Of a stretch of 64,000 nucleotides of DNA, positions 25,201 through 38,900 are shown piece by piece. The position numbers and the translations under genes are program-made. Location of the stretch: assembly GCA_914767715.1 (NCBI GenBank), contig OU612068.1, positions 15,748,001 through 15,812,000 on the forward strand, given 5' to 3'. The notes under the pieces were generated by a model. That model ran no database searches. It saw only the letters and a list, made by a program, of their open reading frames with translations, and had not been told where the DNA came from. The stretch's first letter is position 1. Every line of letters begins with the position of its first letter. The stretch is from Membranipora membranacea. Taxonomy: Eukaryota > Bryozoa > Gymnolaemata > Cheilostomatida > Membraniporidae.

Positions 25201-28200
25201 TGGCTGAGAGGACTAAGATGTCAGTGTCACCGGCATCCTCCGATGCTTCAATAAACAAGCGTCCAGTCTCAGTGCTCACTGCTGACAGAGAGCGTATACA
25301 GGTACGATAAGTTAAATACATTATACAGTCATCTCTAAAAATAAACCTCTATAATTACCACAGCCTATTTCTACAGGCTAAGAAAACACAAGCAGCAAAC
25401 ATGCCAAGTTTGTGTGACACATCACTATCTCACGTCACCGTAAAGTCCAAAACAGGATTTCAAATCATACTTTGAAAAAAGGCACGTTGCTCGCTTCCAA
25501 AAAAGCGCTCTCATAATTGGAACTACAATGTAAGCTGTATATCATTGAAATGAAAACAATAATTTTCCCATGTTAGAGCTTCAAACAAAGTGAACTCTTT
25601 GAGAATTAATACAATCCAGCCAGTGATGCTAATTTTTTCATAATTCAGGCAGCATTCCTTGTTTTAATTAAATCGGTGGAAGGTGAAAAAGTGCACGAGT
25701 ATAGGAAAGCAATGTTTATTGTCAAAATTTTAATGATCCCATGCGCTGTACTAAGAATACGCCACAACAGGATGATGGTGGTCAGTAAAAAAATATTACA
25801 TCAAATTGAAAACCACTGCCTTTGTTTGCGTTGCTAAAGTATTCCACAAAGTCCATTAAAAAATCCCTTTACCGGAATCGCACAGTGTGAAAGGAAAACA
25901 CAAACATTGAAATTATCAGCAAATCAAAACCAGTGGGCGTCAGCGGCAAGCTATTGTCAGGCTAAGTCAGCAGCATGGTAAAGGAAACTGTGTTTACCAA
26001 TCTCTTGGGGAAATCTATGCTGCCAGGCACAGAGTATATGACGTTAGGGATTTTGTTCTCAAGGATCGGTGTTGAACTGTAATTAGGGACGGCAGCACAG
26101 GAAAAGCATGACTGATTTACACAATTTCTGATTGATAATGAAGATGATGAATTATTATTATCTTAGATTAATCAACAAAAGTTGTGTTTGGCAAATTTTT
26201 TATTCAAAGCAGTGACTCATTGGCACGATGGTTTTGGAATCTGCTAAAAATATTAAAAGGATATGCGTCTGAAACCGTAGACATTGTACCGTGCTTAGAT
26301 GAGTATCACACCTCAACAAAGCAAAAATTGCCTAATTAGTGATTCTACATTTATGTTATGCACATTATTGCTGATTGCAACTGGTATTTATGATTTCAAT
26401 TGTAGACCTCGCCAGCATTCAACCTGCCTCCTGGGCAGCCAAGAAAGATTCCAGCTGTCGGACAGTCTAACTTCTCATTTGATGCCACATTGGCAGCGAA
26501 ACAAGCTGACAGAATAATGTGTGATATCTGTAACAAAGATGTACGTAGAAGTCCTCTGTAAAAATAAAATGTTGACGTAACATACCGTGCCGGTATAAGC
26601 AGTCTGTTTAAAGTTGACGTCAGGTTTTGTCCGGGCATTTCTGGTTGTTGCTTTTGGCATTTGCCAATCATTGCAAAGTCACAACAAGTTTTTTGACATG
26701 AGCTCCATAATCCACAGCTTTCTGATATTTTCTGTGCCATATTGAATTTTGGAAGCTTAAGATGTCATCTTTTTGTCATTAGAGCCTATCTAGACGGAAC
26801 TGCTGGAGTATTAAAACGTTTAAACGCTTTGATAATGGCCAGGGTAGTGTCCATCAGCTATTGACATTCATACTGTTAAAATCGGTAATGATTTATAGCC
26901 AGCCATATCCGTTATTGAGGACGTTCTGATTTTTCAGGTATGCAACAAATATTTTCTGAAGGCGCATAAGCTGAAGATGCATGGCGTGGTCACTCCTGGG
27001 GAGGATCGGAGGACAACTCCTACTAAAGATCAGATGAAACATGAAGGTCATCTCATGCAGAGTCATGACGCTCAGCAGCAAGTGCTTAGTCTACAGCCCC
27101 AGCAGCAGATGTCCCCTCCAAACACTGCTGACACCAGCCGTAAGTTTTACGATCTCTGTAAGAATCTATTCAGTGAAAGTGAAAGACAAAAGCTCTGAGA
27201 TAGGTGTGAACTCTGATAAGTGTCTGAAACAATGGCTCGCCAGGGGGTCCAACTACTTTCAAATTTCGGTAACCATCCTGTCATTAGATTGAAATCAACC
27301 TTTAATGATTCCACCCAGTACATAATTTTCTGAGTGCAGGTTTTTATGGCAAACAGTTATTATTGTGAAGGTAGAGAAAATATTTTTGATCAACGTTCTG
27401 CTGGTTCCCAAGCCGCAAAGGAATTTAAGTGCAAAAAGGTGTTTTCAGCTGGCAAAAGATTATCATGTTCAAAATTGAAGCACCCACTTTTACGGGTTTT
27501 CTTTGATTTCACCAAAATTTGAACATGTTATTATCACGAAAAAGTTGTTAAAAACGCAAGTTTGACCTCTAAAGTCTCTCTGTCTACTAATCATAGGCGG
27601 TGAAAAACAGAGAAATTTTTTTGAATGATACTTTTATAAGCTCCTAGTGACTCTTCAATTTCAGACATTTTAGTGCATGCAGCTGCATGATAATATTGAT
27701 GGTGATCACATCGCCTGTCTATCCAGTACCTGGGTAATCAAGTTATTTTGCCTTGTGACTTTGTCAGGAAATCGACTCCAGCCCAGCATACACTTCAAAT
27801 CCCAAAAGTTAACCATGAAACTGATTCTTTTGTTCCTAATTGTAAAAGTGATCCTAACCAAGGTTGAAGGAAGTGTATGTTGGATATGGTCTAGATATCC
27901 TGAAAATCATAACATAAAACATTGACAATCTTTATTCTGAGTGTAATAACTACTAACAGTAACTTTGCAGTAGTTGTTTTTCTGATGTTGAGTAATTTTC
28001 TCACTAACCCCTTGGTTGTTGACAACCTCGGGCCGTTTGCCTAGTGATTGTCATCTAACGCACTCTTGACTGTGTATTTTCATCCACCATCTTTCTGATT
28101 GTTGTGCTGGTATCAGCCTATGTGTTAGTCAACTAGAAGTTACCATATTGCTCTCCAGGTGTCAACACTTGTGAAATGTGTTCTCACAATCAATACTTAC

Positions 28201-31200
28201 AAAAAGTGTATTTAAAAAAAAGAGAAGAAAATTAAATCGTTTGCAAAATGTATTTCTGAATGTTGCGCAGACCACAGTTTGACGTTGATGATTTGCTTGT
28301 TGCAGGACTGATTAAGCTTGGCATAGATCCTGAAGCTTACTGCTTCCTTTGTAAGAAGGAGTTCTGCAGTAAATACTTTTTAAGGACCCACAAGCTGAAC
28401 ATGCATGGAGTGAAGGCAGAGAGAGTAGAGGGCGGACCACAACGTGTAACCCCAAAGGGGACAATCACCCCGCCAACCAGCGTATCCCCTGTATCGTCGA
28501 TGAGCCCTGCTCATCCGACCAACAACCCTGCCGATGCATTCCAATGGAAGGCTAAAGATGGGACTCAGGTACCAGTTAATTACTAATTATAAGTCAGTGT
28601 GAATCATCGCTAATTACCATTTTTTTCCAAAATTCAATTGAGTAAACAATTTTGACTGGACATATCCTTTTTCGAGGGGTATTCAAGCATAGGTTTAGTT
28701 AAATATCAGATGTGACCTTCGCCTGGCAGAGAAATATTGGCTAGGGTGTTAAATACTAAAATAACTAACACCTAAAGTTGGTGATAAGGTAGATAGAGCT
28801 AATGCCATCATTACACTCACATTGTAAAGAGAATTTCACGCTGTGAAAAATCAGTAAACAATCCTATTAAAGTCTGAACATCGAAGCCTAAAAAAACCTC
28901 ACATACCCACTAATTCACCATTTATTGCTTTTTGCTCAATTAGTTGCCAATTTAATCTTGATTTTTGACACCTCATTTGAAAGAGATTTGCTGAAGCCCT
29001 GTGAAAGAATTTTGCTGATATTGAGAAACTAGAGCCTTCCTACTATCATCTCCCCTGCATGGTACAGAAATTTACCAACAATAGAGGAGTCACACTATTT
29101 GCGCTGATTTGAAATAGCGAGAGATCGGGATGAGTGTTGTTTTGACTAATTGCACTAAGTTTCACTGAGCCGTGTAAAACACAGGTTAAAAAACTGAGAA
29201 ATAATCAACCATTTATGACATAATCTCTTCATGTAATTTGTGAGGCAGATCTAATAGCAGATTTTCAAGGTGTCATCCATTGGTGACAGGATGTATGTTA
29301 GGCTGGCCCTTTTGAAAGCAATCAACCGATGGCTTGTCATCTTAAATCGCCAACTTTGTTTCAATCCATGAACAATATACCTCCTTCCGTGCGACTTTTT
29401 TGCCGTCCCATTCTTCTCGGCTGTGTGAATGGGATGAAACAACTTGTCCTCTTTCATTGACTACACTTTGATCGAAAGTTTTTTTCGGAATGTTACCGCG
29501 TGAGATTTGATATAAACTGATGGTAGTGACAAATGCAGTAGGTTTTGAAATTTGTAGTTCAATAAAGCTTTCTAATCTGGGTACCATCAGATATGGTAGA
29601 AATTTTGGTTTAAGACAGATTCACATTCTTTTTATCTCTTGCGTGGCTTGAAATTATTTTTCACTGATGGTGCAGTCTGCCTTTTCGTCATTGTCACGTG
29701 GCGTGAGTGAACTTATCAGCGTAAAATTATGTCTAAGGTTTTCTCATAAAAAGAACATGTTACAACAGGATTTCAAACTTGCTTAGTCAGTGGTCAGAGC
29801 CCTATGACCAAGTTACCCAATCAGGAGTAAACGCTGAGCTGGATCGGGCTCGCAGATAATTTTACCACCAGACAATTCTTGATGACACATATAAGGGTAG
29901 TTGACATTTAAAGCTCTTATGTAACTTTGGTGGATTAGATTTTCTGCCAGGTTAAATCATGTTTTGATAGCAATGTGAATAGAATTTAATTGAAGGAATA
30001 ACACAATTCCTTTGGTCAATGATTTGCTGATTGATTGGACATCTAGCGCTGTTAAAACCAAGTGACCTGGCATGAGGCCTGCTCCAGCTTCTTCTCACAA
30101 TCGGTATCAATAATAAGGTGCCAAGGCAAAAAAATTGAACTCTTATCTTTTAATAATGATGACAAGAAGTTTCCTGTACCAATGCTTTGTTTGCACCGGC
30201 TTCGACAACCTTGAAATTCCAATTTGAAAGCCAAAAACTGAAAAGCGCCCCAGTTGTTGAGATTTACCATGTCGCTTGTGTATTGTAGAAGTCTAATCCA
30301 CTGAGCAGAGAGGGCAACACTACACCACCTGGGGCCAGAGATAGATTCCAGTGGAGATGGAAGGAGCCGGCTAACTCCATGAGAGTATTCTGCGATATAT
30401 GTGACAAAGAATTATGTAACAAATACTTCCTCAGAACCCATAAACTGAACATTCACGGCATCTCAAGCTCACCGGGGGACACAAACCCAGATAAATCTAA
30501 CCAGTGAGTTATAGTACCTATACCAGCACTACTCTTACTTGGCCATTTCACCTGCTTGGTGTGATGGGTGTGATGGGTGATGGGGGAGCCTGGCTGGCAG
30601 CCTAAAGTGTGTTTAACTATGGCTTCAATCCCAGGCCCTTTTGTTGAATTAATTCAGCGAGATGAAGAGGACACTGAACGAACGTGGGAACTGTTAACAC
30701 TTTGCTGCTGGGAATATTGATCCAAATTCAAGAAAAAAGCAGGAGGCTTGATTAAGCGCTATGAGTTGAAGGAAATTTCCCATCTGGTTACTAAATAAAA
30801 TCATTTAATGCTGTATTGACTGATAACTAATTTTGTGTGACTTTAGTTTACTTACGCTTGATTTGTTATGAAATATAATGATCAATTTGGTGCAAATGGA
30901 AAATGCTTAACTCGTTTATATGCTACTTACTAGTTTTAATTTGTGCTCCCCAAGTTCCCATCAGCAAAACATGTTCACCAAGAAACTCAACTTAGTTGGC
31001 ACTTAATGGCATCTGGCATAGTATTTATCAATTTCATAATAAAACGTCAGGAATTTTGACACTTTTCAAAGCTTCGAATGTTTCTATCAATTTTAATGAT
31101 GCATAAAAGATAAAAACATGTCACGTAAATTTCCACACTAGACACACCTCACCGCCGCTCAAAGATTACAATAAAAAACCCAGCCAGATGATCAGTGTAA

Positions 31201-33812
31201 AATTTAATGAGCCAAACCTAGACTAACTTGGCTGATTATTTGGCTGTCATATCTTCTAATCTCATATTCCAATTACACAAACCATCGGAAGTTGTGTCAC
31301 ATTTTGTACTCTTCTATAAACTCTGATTTGCCTACTTTACAGAGCAATGATGGCTAGTAGCATGATGGCTGATTTGGCTAGAGTGAGTCAAGCTAATATG
31401 AACAATCAGGAGTACAAGCAGCCATCTCCGACAGCAGTCAGCGGAGCATCCTCCCCCACAGAACTAGATAAACAGGCTACCATGAGAGACGATGTCTGTC
31501 AGGTAATACACTATTACATACTGCACTGTATCACTGGAAGTAAGAGCTCGCTGTTAGAGAACTGATTGAAAACTTTGATTTGAGAGTTGCCTTCCACTGC
31601 TACGCTCAGTTTATTCTTAGAATCATAATTGACCATTCAACTTACGATCTATTTATCTGCAAGACAACCGATGTCAGTATCTGGTATCTGGTTGAAAACA
31701 TTTTAATCAGTATTAAAAATTTTGTTGGTAACCATATTATATAATGATAGCATCACCATCAGCATCACCATCTTCATTACCTTTATCTGATATATTTGAG
31801 CAGATATGTGGGCGAGTGTTCGAGGACTCGCTGGCTGTGGGCGCACATATAAAACTGGAGCACAGTGATGAGAACTTCGAAATAGCCAAGGTCAGTAATA
31901 AGCGCTCTGCAAGTAAATTGTAATTCTGCCACGTGTTGAAATATGTGTTATACTATTAAACAGGGGAAATAGCCATCATTCTTCAAAACTTAAAGGTCAT
32001 CACTTGAAAAATGCAATAATTTTGACTTTTGACATAATATAATATTTCTGTGCTGGATATTTTATTATTGTATATGTGGATAAATGTGCATTCTTAGTAA
32101 ACAAACTTCAATTTAATCCCAATGAAATTAAATTGATGATTGGTGGTCAACACTGAAAAGCTTTCAACACAAAGATGAGAATGAGATTGGCTGTCATGAG
32201 CTTGGCTAGTCTCAAAAACAATCTGCAACCGGAAGGTTCTGGAACCCCCCCCCCCCCCCCGGTGCAGACATCCTGCTGTAACACAGCTGACATGTTCAAA
32301 AATCAGTATCTGTTGTATTGAACCTAAGAGTGTATTAGTAATAGTAGTTGATTGGGTTATTGTGTTTTATCTTATACAGGAAACTGTTGAGGAGGGTAAG
32401 CTGCATCTCTGCTCTCAGTGCCCCTTTAAATGCCTGAACAAGGATGAACTGACAGATCACGAATCAGCCAATCACAATGCCGAGATAAACACCTGTCAGA
32501 GTTGCCAGATAAGCTTCAGTCATGTCCACATGCTCGTCAAGCACATGAAGGAGATTCATAACAGACTCATCTCACCCACCCAGTTACAGAAGGTAATATA
32601 TGCCACTGTCCCTTCCTGTTTGTTATCCATCCAACAATGTAAATTTGGCGCTTTAGGGATTTGTCTCATTTTCCGTTCAATGGAAACAATTTGATCAAAT
32701 TTGTAAGCTGGCAGCCTTTCCCTATGCCAGTGTGAAAACTTCAAACAATGTACTCTGATGTTGAAGTTGTTGTGCATGATGAAAACCAACCTTATTATCG
32801 ATGCGCTGAGTCAAGAACGTCACCTCGATAACAATAATATTGTTCTCTCAAAGCAATTGCGTCGACTCATACCGAGTGTTTCCATTCATAATTGTTGTTT
32901 CCACTCGTAAACGAGTCTCCATAGGTCCATATATAAAGTAAGAAGCATGTCACCATTCCAGTGTTTTGAGCTTGTTGACTGCGGTGGTGATAATTATCCC
33001 CCCACAGATTGTTCATAGGATGATTTTGCATATTTGCAGGCTGCAAAATCTCAGATGAAAATGAGGAAGAAAATCAGATGCAATCATTGTTCCGAGAGAT
33101 TCCCCTCAAAAGAGCTATGCAGGGCACACATTAGAAGCGCACATAGAAATAAACAACACTTCTCAGTCAAACAGATGAGGGATAGAGCTGGCAGTGAGAA
33201 AACCAACAATACTAAGTTATCATCACATGCCAAGATCTTCTCATGTGATAGATGCAGCTATACATGTACCGAGTATAGAAACCTCAGAATACACCAGGTT
33301 TGTCTCCCCTCTGCAAGAAAATATTGTCTGAATAAAAGAGGTCAAAACTCCCATGTATAAGCCCAGAAACTGACATAAATAATATTAAATTGTGCTGTTA
33401 TAAAAGCAGTGGCGAGTAGTATAATACCACTCGCCACTGATTTAGCAATTTCATCTTGATTCGATGAATTTCAGTTTGAGTTTACATTCCGCTATCGTAA
33501 TACATGACTCAAGTTAATAATGGTTAAAAAAAATTGAATTTATGAATATTCTATTTGTTAACTATAAACATGGCCCTTAATGATTTTGTTATATTTTCGC
33601 AGGCTTTGAGACACCGACCTCGCTCATCAGATTTGAAGAGAAATATCAAGCTGGAATCTTCAATTGGCAGTGATAACACAATGATGCAGGAGTTTAATGT
33701 CAGTTCAATAACAGGTGCCGATTCTATCGCTAAGTCAACCATCACACTGCCTGTGTACAACAAAATCACTGAGAAAATCTCTGTCAACTTTACTCTCGTA
33801 CCATCCAACTAA
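19245..33812 (+). CDS. Twelve-finger C2H2 zinc-finger protein with repeated CNKYFL-type fingers (1133 aa, 13 exons)
   Basis: Thirteen coding exons join in consistent phase: 19245-19451, 21238-21500, 22903-23826, 25037-25301, 26406-26540, 26938-27139, 28306-28568, 30289-30503, 31343-31502, 31804-31890, 32380-32592, 33040-33297 and 33603-33812. The start follows an in-frame TGA at 19239. C2H2 fingers begin near residues 135, 235, 316, 461, 592, 678, 788, 877, 918, 946, 992 and 1040. Fingers 2, 3, 5, 6 and 7 share a signature, C-x2-C-x4-5-C-x-K-Y-x-L-x2-H-K-x3-H(G/N), with a third cysteine in the finger loop. Finger 4 has FRNSNYLQIHK at that place. Fingers 8-12 are ordinary. Introns cut fingers 4, 5, 8 and 12; the last His of finger 12 comes from the final exon (HQ|ALRH). 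An N-terminal VMDLSRR resembles a CtBP-binding PxDLS motif. Low-complexity linkers separate the fingers. The C-terminus ends in a conserved-looking ITLPVYNKITEKI block. A nuclear DNA- or RNA-binding regulator is likely. I do not recognise the orthologue, so I give no symbol. I saw nothing else coding in the introns. Confidence 0.9.
32245..32260. repeat. Poly-C homopolymer, 16 bases
   Basis: An uninterrupted C run in an intron of the zinc-finger gene, about 120 bases before the next acceptor. Read directly; its length is prone to sequencing error. Confidence 0.9.
33407..33439. repeat. Short inverted repeat (hairpin) in the last intron of the zinc-finger gene
   Basis: Arms CAGTGGCGAGTAGT and ACCACTCGCCACTG pair over 14 bp with one mismatch around a 5-base loop. 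A weaker relative with CAGTGGC/GCCACTG arms lies at 35428-35452. Confidence 0.75.
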
Positions 33813-35977
33813 ACACTAGCTATTTATTTGATATTTATTGCCACGTGCGGCATATTATCCACAACTCACAATGTGTCCAGACATTGAAAGGTGTTGAAAT
33901 ATTTGAGGGCTCTAGACTGGTCGTTCAGGATTTAATTTCTTCCCAGCTTTGCCAGCCTATTGTTGTTAATTTGGTTTTTTTCCACTTGCAAGGAGAGAAA
34001 GAGAATTAGGCAATACAATAGAACAGCTTTTCCATTAGTTCAACCTTTCACCATTTACAGTAAAGACCTCATAGTTAATTTACTCATCATAGCACAATCG
34101 AGCACAGAAAGTTATTTATTGTAATATTAATTTATTCTGCCAATAAGATATATCCATACACATTGCACATACACTCAGATAATGTACCTGGAAATATTTG
34201 TGTAAACGCATGGTAAATATCGATATATTACATAGTAAAATCTAATAATAATCTATGCTAAGTTAATTTCTAAAATTCCTGTTCGCCATGGCTTGGCTGT
34301 ATTTATTCACATTTTTTTATACACTACTGTGCAATAACAGATTTGCAATATAATATATTGTGCTTTAGTATTGACAGCTAAATCTCTGCTTTGCAATGCG
34401 CCCAAGACATAATGTAGGCTTAAATTGTAATATTGTAAATCGCTTCTCTCTAATGATATTCGTACAAAAATAATCATCAAATCTTTCTAAATAACCCTGT
34501 TTTCTTGATAAACCAAAGAATCTTTATTTCTCGATTATATTGTCTCTTTCCATGGGAATTTTTCTGCCCTTACTGTTAACCCTTATTGTTTGTTTTTCTT
34601 TCTGGTACAATCTCCGTACGATATTGATATTTATTTTAAAATGCACCCTGTATTTTAGCATTCGCTAATGTGCTAGATCTCCTTTTGTTTAGCTATAGTC
34701 ATGCTGTTAAGGCAATCTTGTCTCTAGCTTAGTTAGTACTCATGCAAAGATATTACTATTTCTTATCACAACTAGGCGATTTATTTGACTATCTCAAAAT
34801 TGATAATTATGTCCCCTGTTTCTTTCTCAAATTCATCTATTTATTCATAGCACATTATTATGGCTTGCAAGGTTATTAGGATCAAAAATAACAGGAAAAC
34901 GTCAATGTTCTGTCACGTTTTTATTTGTCATTAATGTTATACTCTGTTAGATAACAACAAAATACATGTACAAAAAAATACATAACCACATCCTGAACTA
35001 TTACCTAAACGCACTGATATATTTTATATGGATGAGGGGAATATATCTGACCCTGAACAAGGGTTTGGCTATTTATGTATGCTTGCGGGATCGCATTTCT
35101 CATCTTTGATTGGTCAACAAGTTCAGGGTCGTAATATAGCTGACCCTTTTAAACTTTTGTCAAACAGCTAGCTGAAGTTTTTGAAGGCTGTTACTGGGAC
35201 GCCGATCAATGCAAAAACCGCCAGATTTTTAAATTTATCCAGTTACTGAAGTTATATACTGATCGCATATCACCACAAATAGCCACGCTATGTATTTTAT
35301 TAATACTGATCCATAAATTCATATCCATGTCTAAACGTCATAACCATTTCTGATGGTAAGAATCCTAATTAGATATACCAATGTTGGTGTGTGTAATATC
35401 CTTTCAACATAGAATGTGAAATCATGACAGTGGCATTTAAAATACGCCACTGCCTCACACACCACAACATAAATTGTATTATTTTGTGTCCATAAACATA
35501 GACAAGTAGTATAGGTTTATCCTCAGACCTAACGATCACATAGGCGGTTTGTTAGGTATATGAGACAAACAAAACCAACGTCCTGGTTAAAACAAGTTAG
35601 TTCCCTCTGGTGCGTTGGTAGGGAGATCAGAAAAATCCTGTGCTGAGATAATAGCAGGCAACTGGATACAGAATTTTTGCAATGAACCCAGGGTTACGAT
35701 GTCAAAAACAAATGTATACAAAAAGTTCAGTGGGAGAATCACATTTGCAACTTTGAGAAGTTGATGCCAAATAAATGCAAACTGATATAGTAATGTTAGT
35801 TTATGTTGCTTACAATGAAAATACTGTTAATAAAGACGTACAGAAAATAAATCTCTATGAACAGACATTTCAATTGACGCTAAATTGAGTAAGTAGAGAG
35901 CAGCGCTCATCTTGCTTCACAGGGACAGCACATTGTGTGCTCTGGAGTATTCCTCCGCTGTCTAGAGTGGATGCAAC
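33813..35977. other. Convergent intergenic region / 3' UTRs of the zinc-finger and BTB genes
   Basis: Both flanking genes end into this interval, so it should hold their 3' UTRs. There are no coding exons. Plus-strand AATAAA hexamers occur only late (35770-35775, 35829-35834, 35846-35851). On the minus strand an AATAAA equivalent lies near 35295-35300. The two transcripts may therefore overlap tail to tail. Confidence 0.6.
35770..35851 (+). terminator. Candidate polyadenylation signal cluster for the zinc-finger gene
   Basis: Three AATAAA hexamers lie within 82 bases, about 2 kb after the stop codon. I saw no closer canonical hexamer. The 3' UTR would be long, so an unrecognised variant signal nearer the stop is also possible. 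Confidence 0.3.
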
Positions 35978-38900
35978 TCCTACAATATAAAATCAAATAC
36001 ACTAAAATATATAAGTGAATAGTATAAAGAAATTGTTTCATATAAGGCTCAGGGTTAAAAAGGCCTAAATTGATTGTCTTTTAACACAGCTGGGTCAATA
36101 GAACCCTAACTATCATAGTTGTTTCAGGGTTCAACAAGCAACTATGCTGAAAATCAGGAGAAATTCTCACAAAACTTTCAATATCAAAAACATATCTGGT
36201 CATCATACCAGTACCTAGAACAAGTTTGTTCCCTCTGTGGTGGCGTGGGATATTGCAAAAGTCGCGTATCGCGGCGCCTCAATATCCGCTTTTTGCAATA
36301 TCCCTCCGCTTCTACACAGGGAACAAACCAAACAAACCAATGTTGAGATTAAATTTAAATTGAGCAATATTACATCCCGCCCTCTTATTTGATACTTACA
36401 TGAGATATGTGAGAGCATGAGTTTCTCCATTTCGACATTCACAGTCTGTCTGTACTTGTTGAGACATAGTAAACAATCGTCCTTCAACTTCCTGTGTTTT
36501 TCACAGGGATAGCTGTTTGGGCTTTGACCGAACTGCTCTAGAAGTCGTTTGGACGTGGTTACTCTATCTCGAAGCTTACGATATTGTTTTATCTGCTCAA
36601 TTTGATTTACTATTTTGCATCTGAAAATCAAAATGGGCAGAGGTCTAGGAATGAGGCAAACAAGAGACATTATCAGTCACTATGCACATAACCTGTGTAC
36701 AGCGTGAAACTTGAAAACACATCAGTCTACCCCAAAGACAGTTCACTAAGTAATAATTCCAACACATAGAATTTTCTGATTTACAGATTTATTTGTATTC
36801 CACTGTTGAAATACCCGGGGGTATTACATAATACAGTTGTCGAGCTCTGGTAGAAACTAAAATTGAATGTCATAACAATTTCGTAGCACCATCAAAGAAA
36901 AATGATTTTCTGCATTTTGCAGTGTTTGCGTTGACTAAAAAATTGTCCTTCAGGCGACTTGAATGTCTCTATTGTGACGACAGCCTCGCAGGGACTAACA
37001 TGTGAAGCCTATGCCTGCAGTAACGGGCTATCTTGATAAAATCATTCTAATAAAGTGATTCACTAAAAACTCTTAACTCAAGGATGGCTAGTGCTGATAG
37101 TCTCTCAGAATAATCCTCTACGTGGGGTAAAATTACTCTAGTGCACAACTTCTGAAATTGTGAATAGAAAAGAATGAATTAATACCTTACCTGTAGATAT
37201 CAAGCATGATTTTTGGTGGAATATGTTCAGAGAGTTCAGTGTTTTTTTGGTGATCTATCGTATGGAATGGTTGTTTAGCTACAGCATCAAGTGATCTCTC
37301 CAATAGATCTGGCATGTTGTACTCATGAGCGATTAGGATTACATCGAGACTCGGCTCGTATCTAGCAATCACATCTACACACTTGCTTTTGAGAGCAGAT
37401 ATGTCATACTCCTCAATCAAAGGCAGCAGATTCATTACATTGTCACCTGAAACACAAAAAACCTGTGTGTTTGAAATTTATATATGAATGTAGTGTAGAC
37501 ATCACACAGGTTTCCTACAGGTCATCTGTTATAAATAAGAGTTGTCTCCTCCTCCAGGTGACGTTTAAATAAAAATCCATTAGGTTGAGATCTTCGGACA
37601 GCGAATTCACTGCTTTATATGCGGAGAGAGGTATGAACATACTTTGCACCTATTATATGTTAAAGCTCGATCTGCAGCACACACCTGCAGAGCTTATACA
37701 ATGGTTATCACCATGCATTGTCAGCAAAATGTAGTCACCCCTGAAAATGCAGTTACCCACTGACTGAGTAAGCAAACAAAGCAGTATGACACATATGATT
37801 GGTCGATTATTCTAATACTGAATGTGGTTTTAACAAGGAAATGGATAAGGCTTGATCAAATATTTTGTTGCGAACTTTGTTAAGTGCAAACTATCTTTGT
37901 TGAGTGTGAAATACCGATGGCTACAACAGTACAACCACGGGATAAAACTACCTCTGAACTCGCAAATTAAAAATTTTGTTTGAAGTTAAACAAAAATACT
38001 AGTATGTTTTTCCGGACGGATTTAAAAAGTAAATTATCAATTTAAGCCCTAAATAACATTGGTAATAAAGAATGCAGCATTGTCAAATAGTGCTACCTAG
38101 CCAATGTGTGTCATATACAACGCATTGGCGAGTGTGGCCATTATGGTCATTGTTGCCTGGGACAGTTGGTTATTTTCTTACATGAAAGGTAATTAAACAT
38201 AATGAACTTGTGGAGAGCAGCAGATTGCAACACCGGCTACCTGATCAAACCCTTTAAATCAAGGTTGCAATTGAAATATTTGTATTATCATAAAGGTTTC
38301 AGGCTTCAGGGATTTGTGCACACGTTAAAATGATGCTGAGACTGTTATGTTACTGAGCAGAACTATGATATATTATTGCCAAACTTCCAGATGATGATAT
38401 TTTGAGATAGCCAATCATACACTTACTGTTAACTGTACATGTGTTGGGAGGATAGATACAATTCAGTAAAAGTCTGACATCCTGCAGTGATTTCCCATGC
38501 ATAGTAACCTTACCCTCCTCCTTCTCCATAAAACTACTGGAGAACATGGCCATAAAGACCGGTGACCAGCTCGCCAACATCTACCGAGGACAGACAGAAG
38601 ACGTGTATAGTGATGAAGGAGTGAAGAGACGGCCCGAAATGTAAATACAAATTTGATAAATTATAGTTGCTGTGCTAGCAAGCAGTTTGTTCGTACACGT
38701 AAAAGTCTTCTATCTATAAAGCTATCATGACTTCTTAACCATAAATTTTGCTAGCATTCTTACAATAATCCCAAAATTCCAAGAACCTTTCCCTTAATTC
38801 CAAAATGTATAGCCTGCAAGTTATACATATATTCTAGACTGTGAGGTAACTCAATGGCTCAAACAGCTGTAAGCAAGAATTTTGTCTTTCGTTTATCAAA

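Noticed and set aside
28260-28305. Extending zinc-finger exon 7 upstream to an ATG at 28260
   Set aside because: The phase of the preceding exon fits only the acceptor at 28305, which directly joins the finger 6 region; the upstream frame is intronic.
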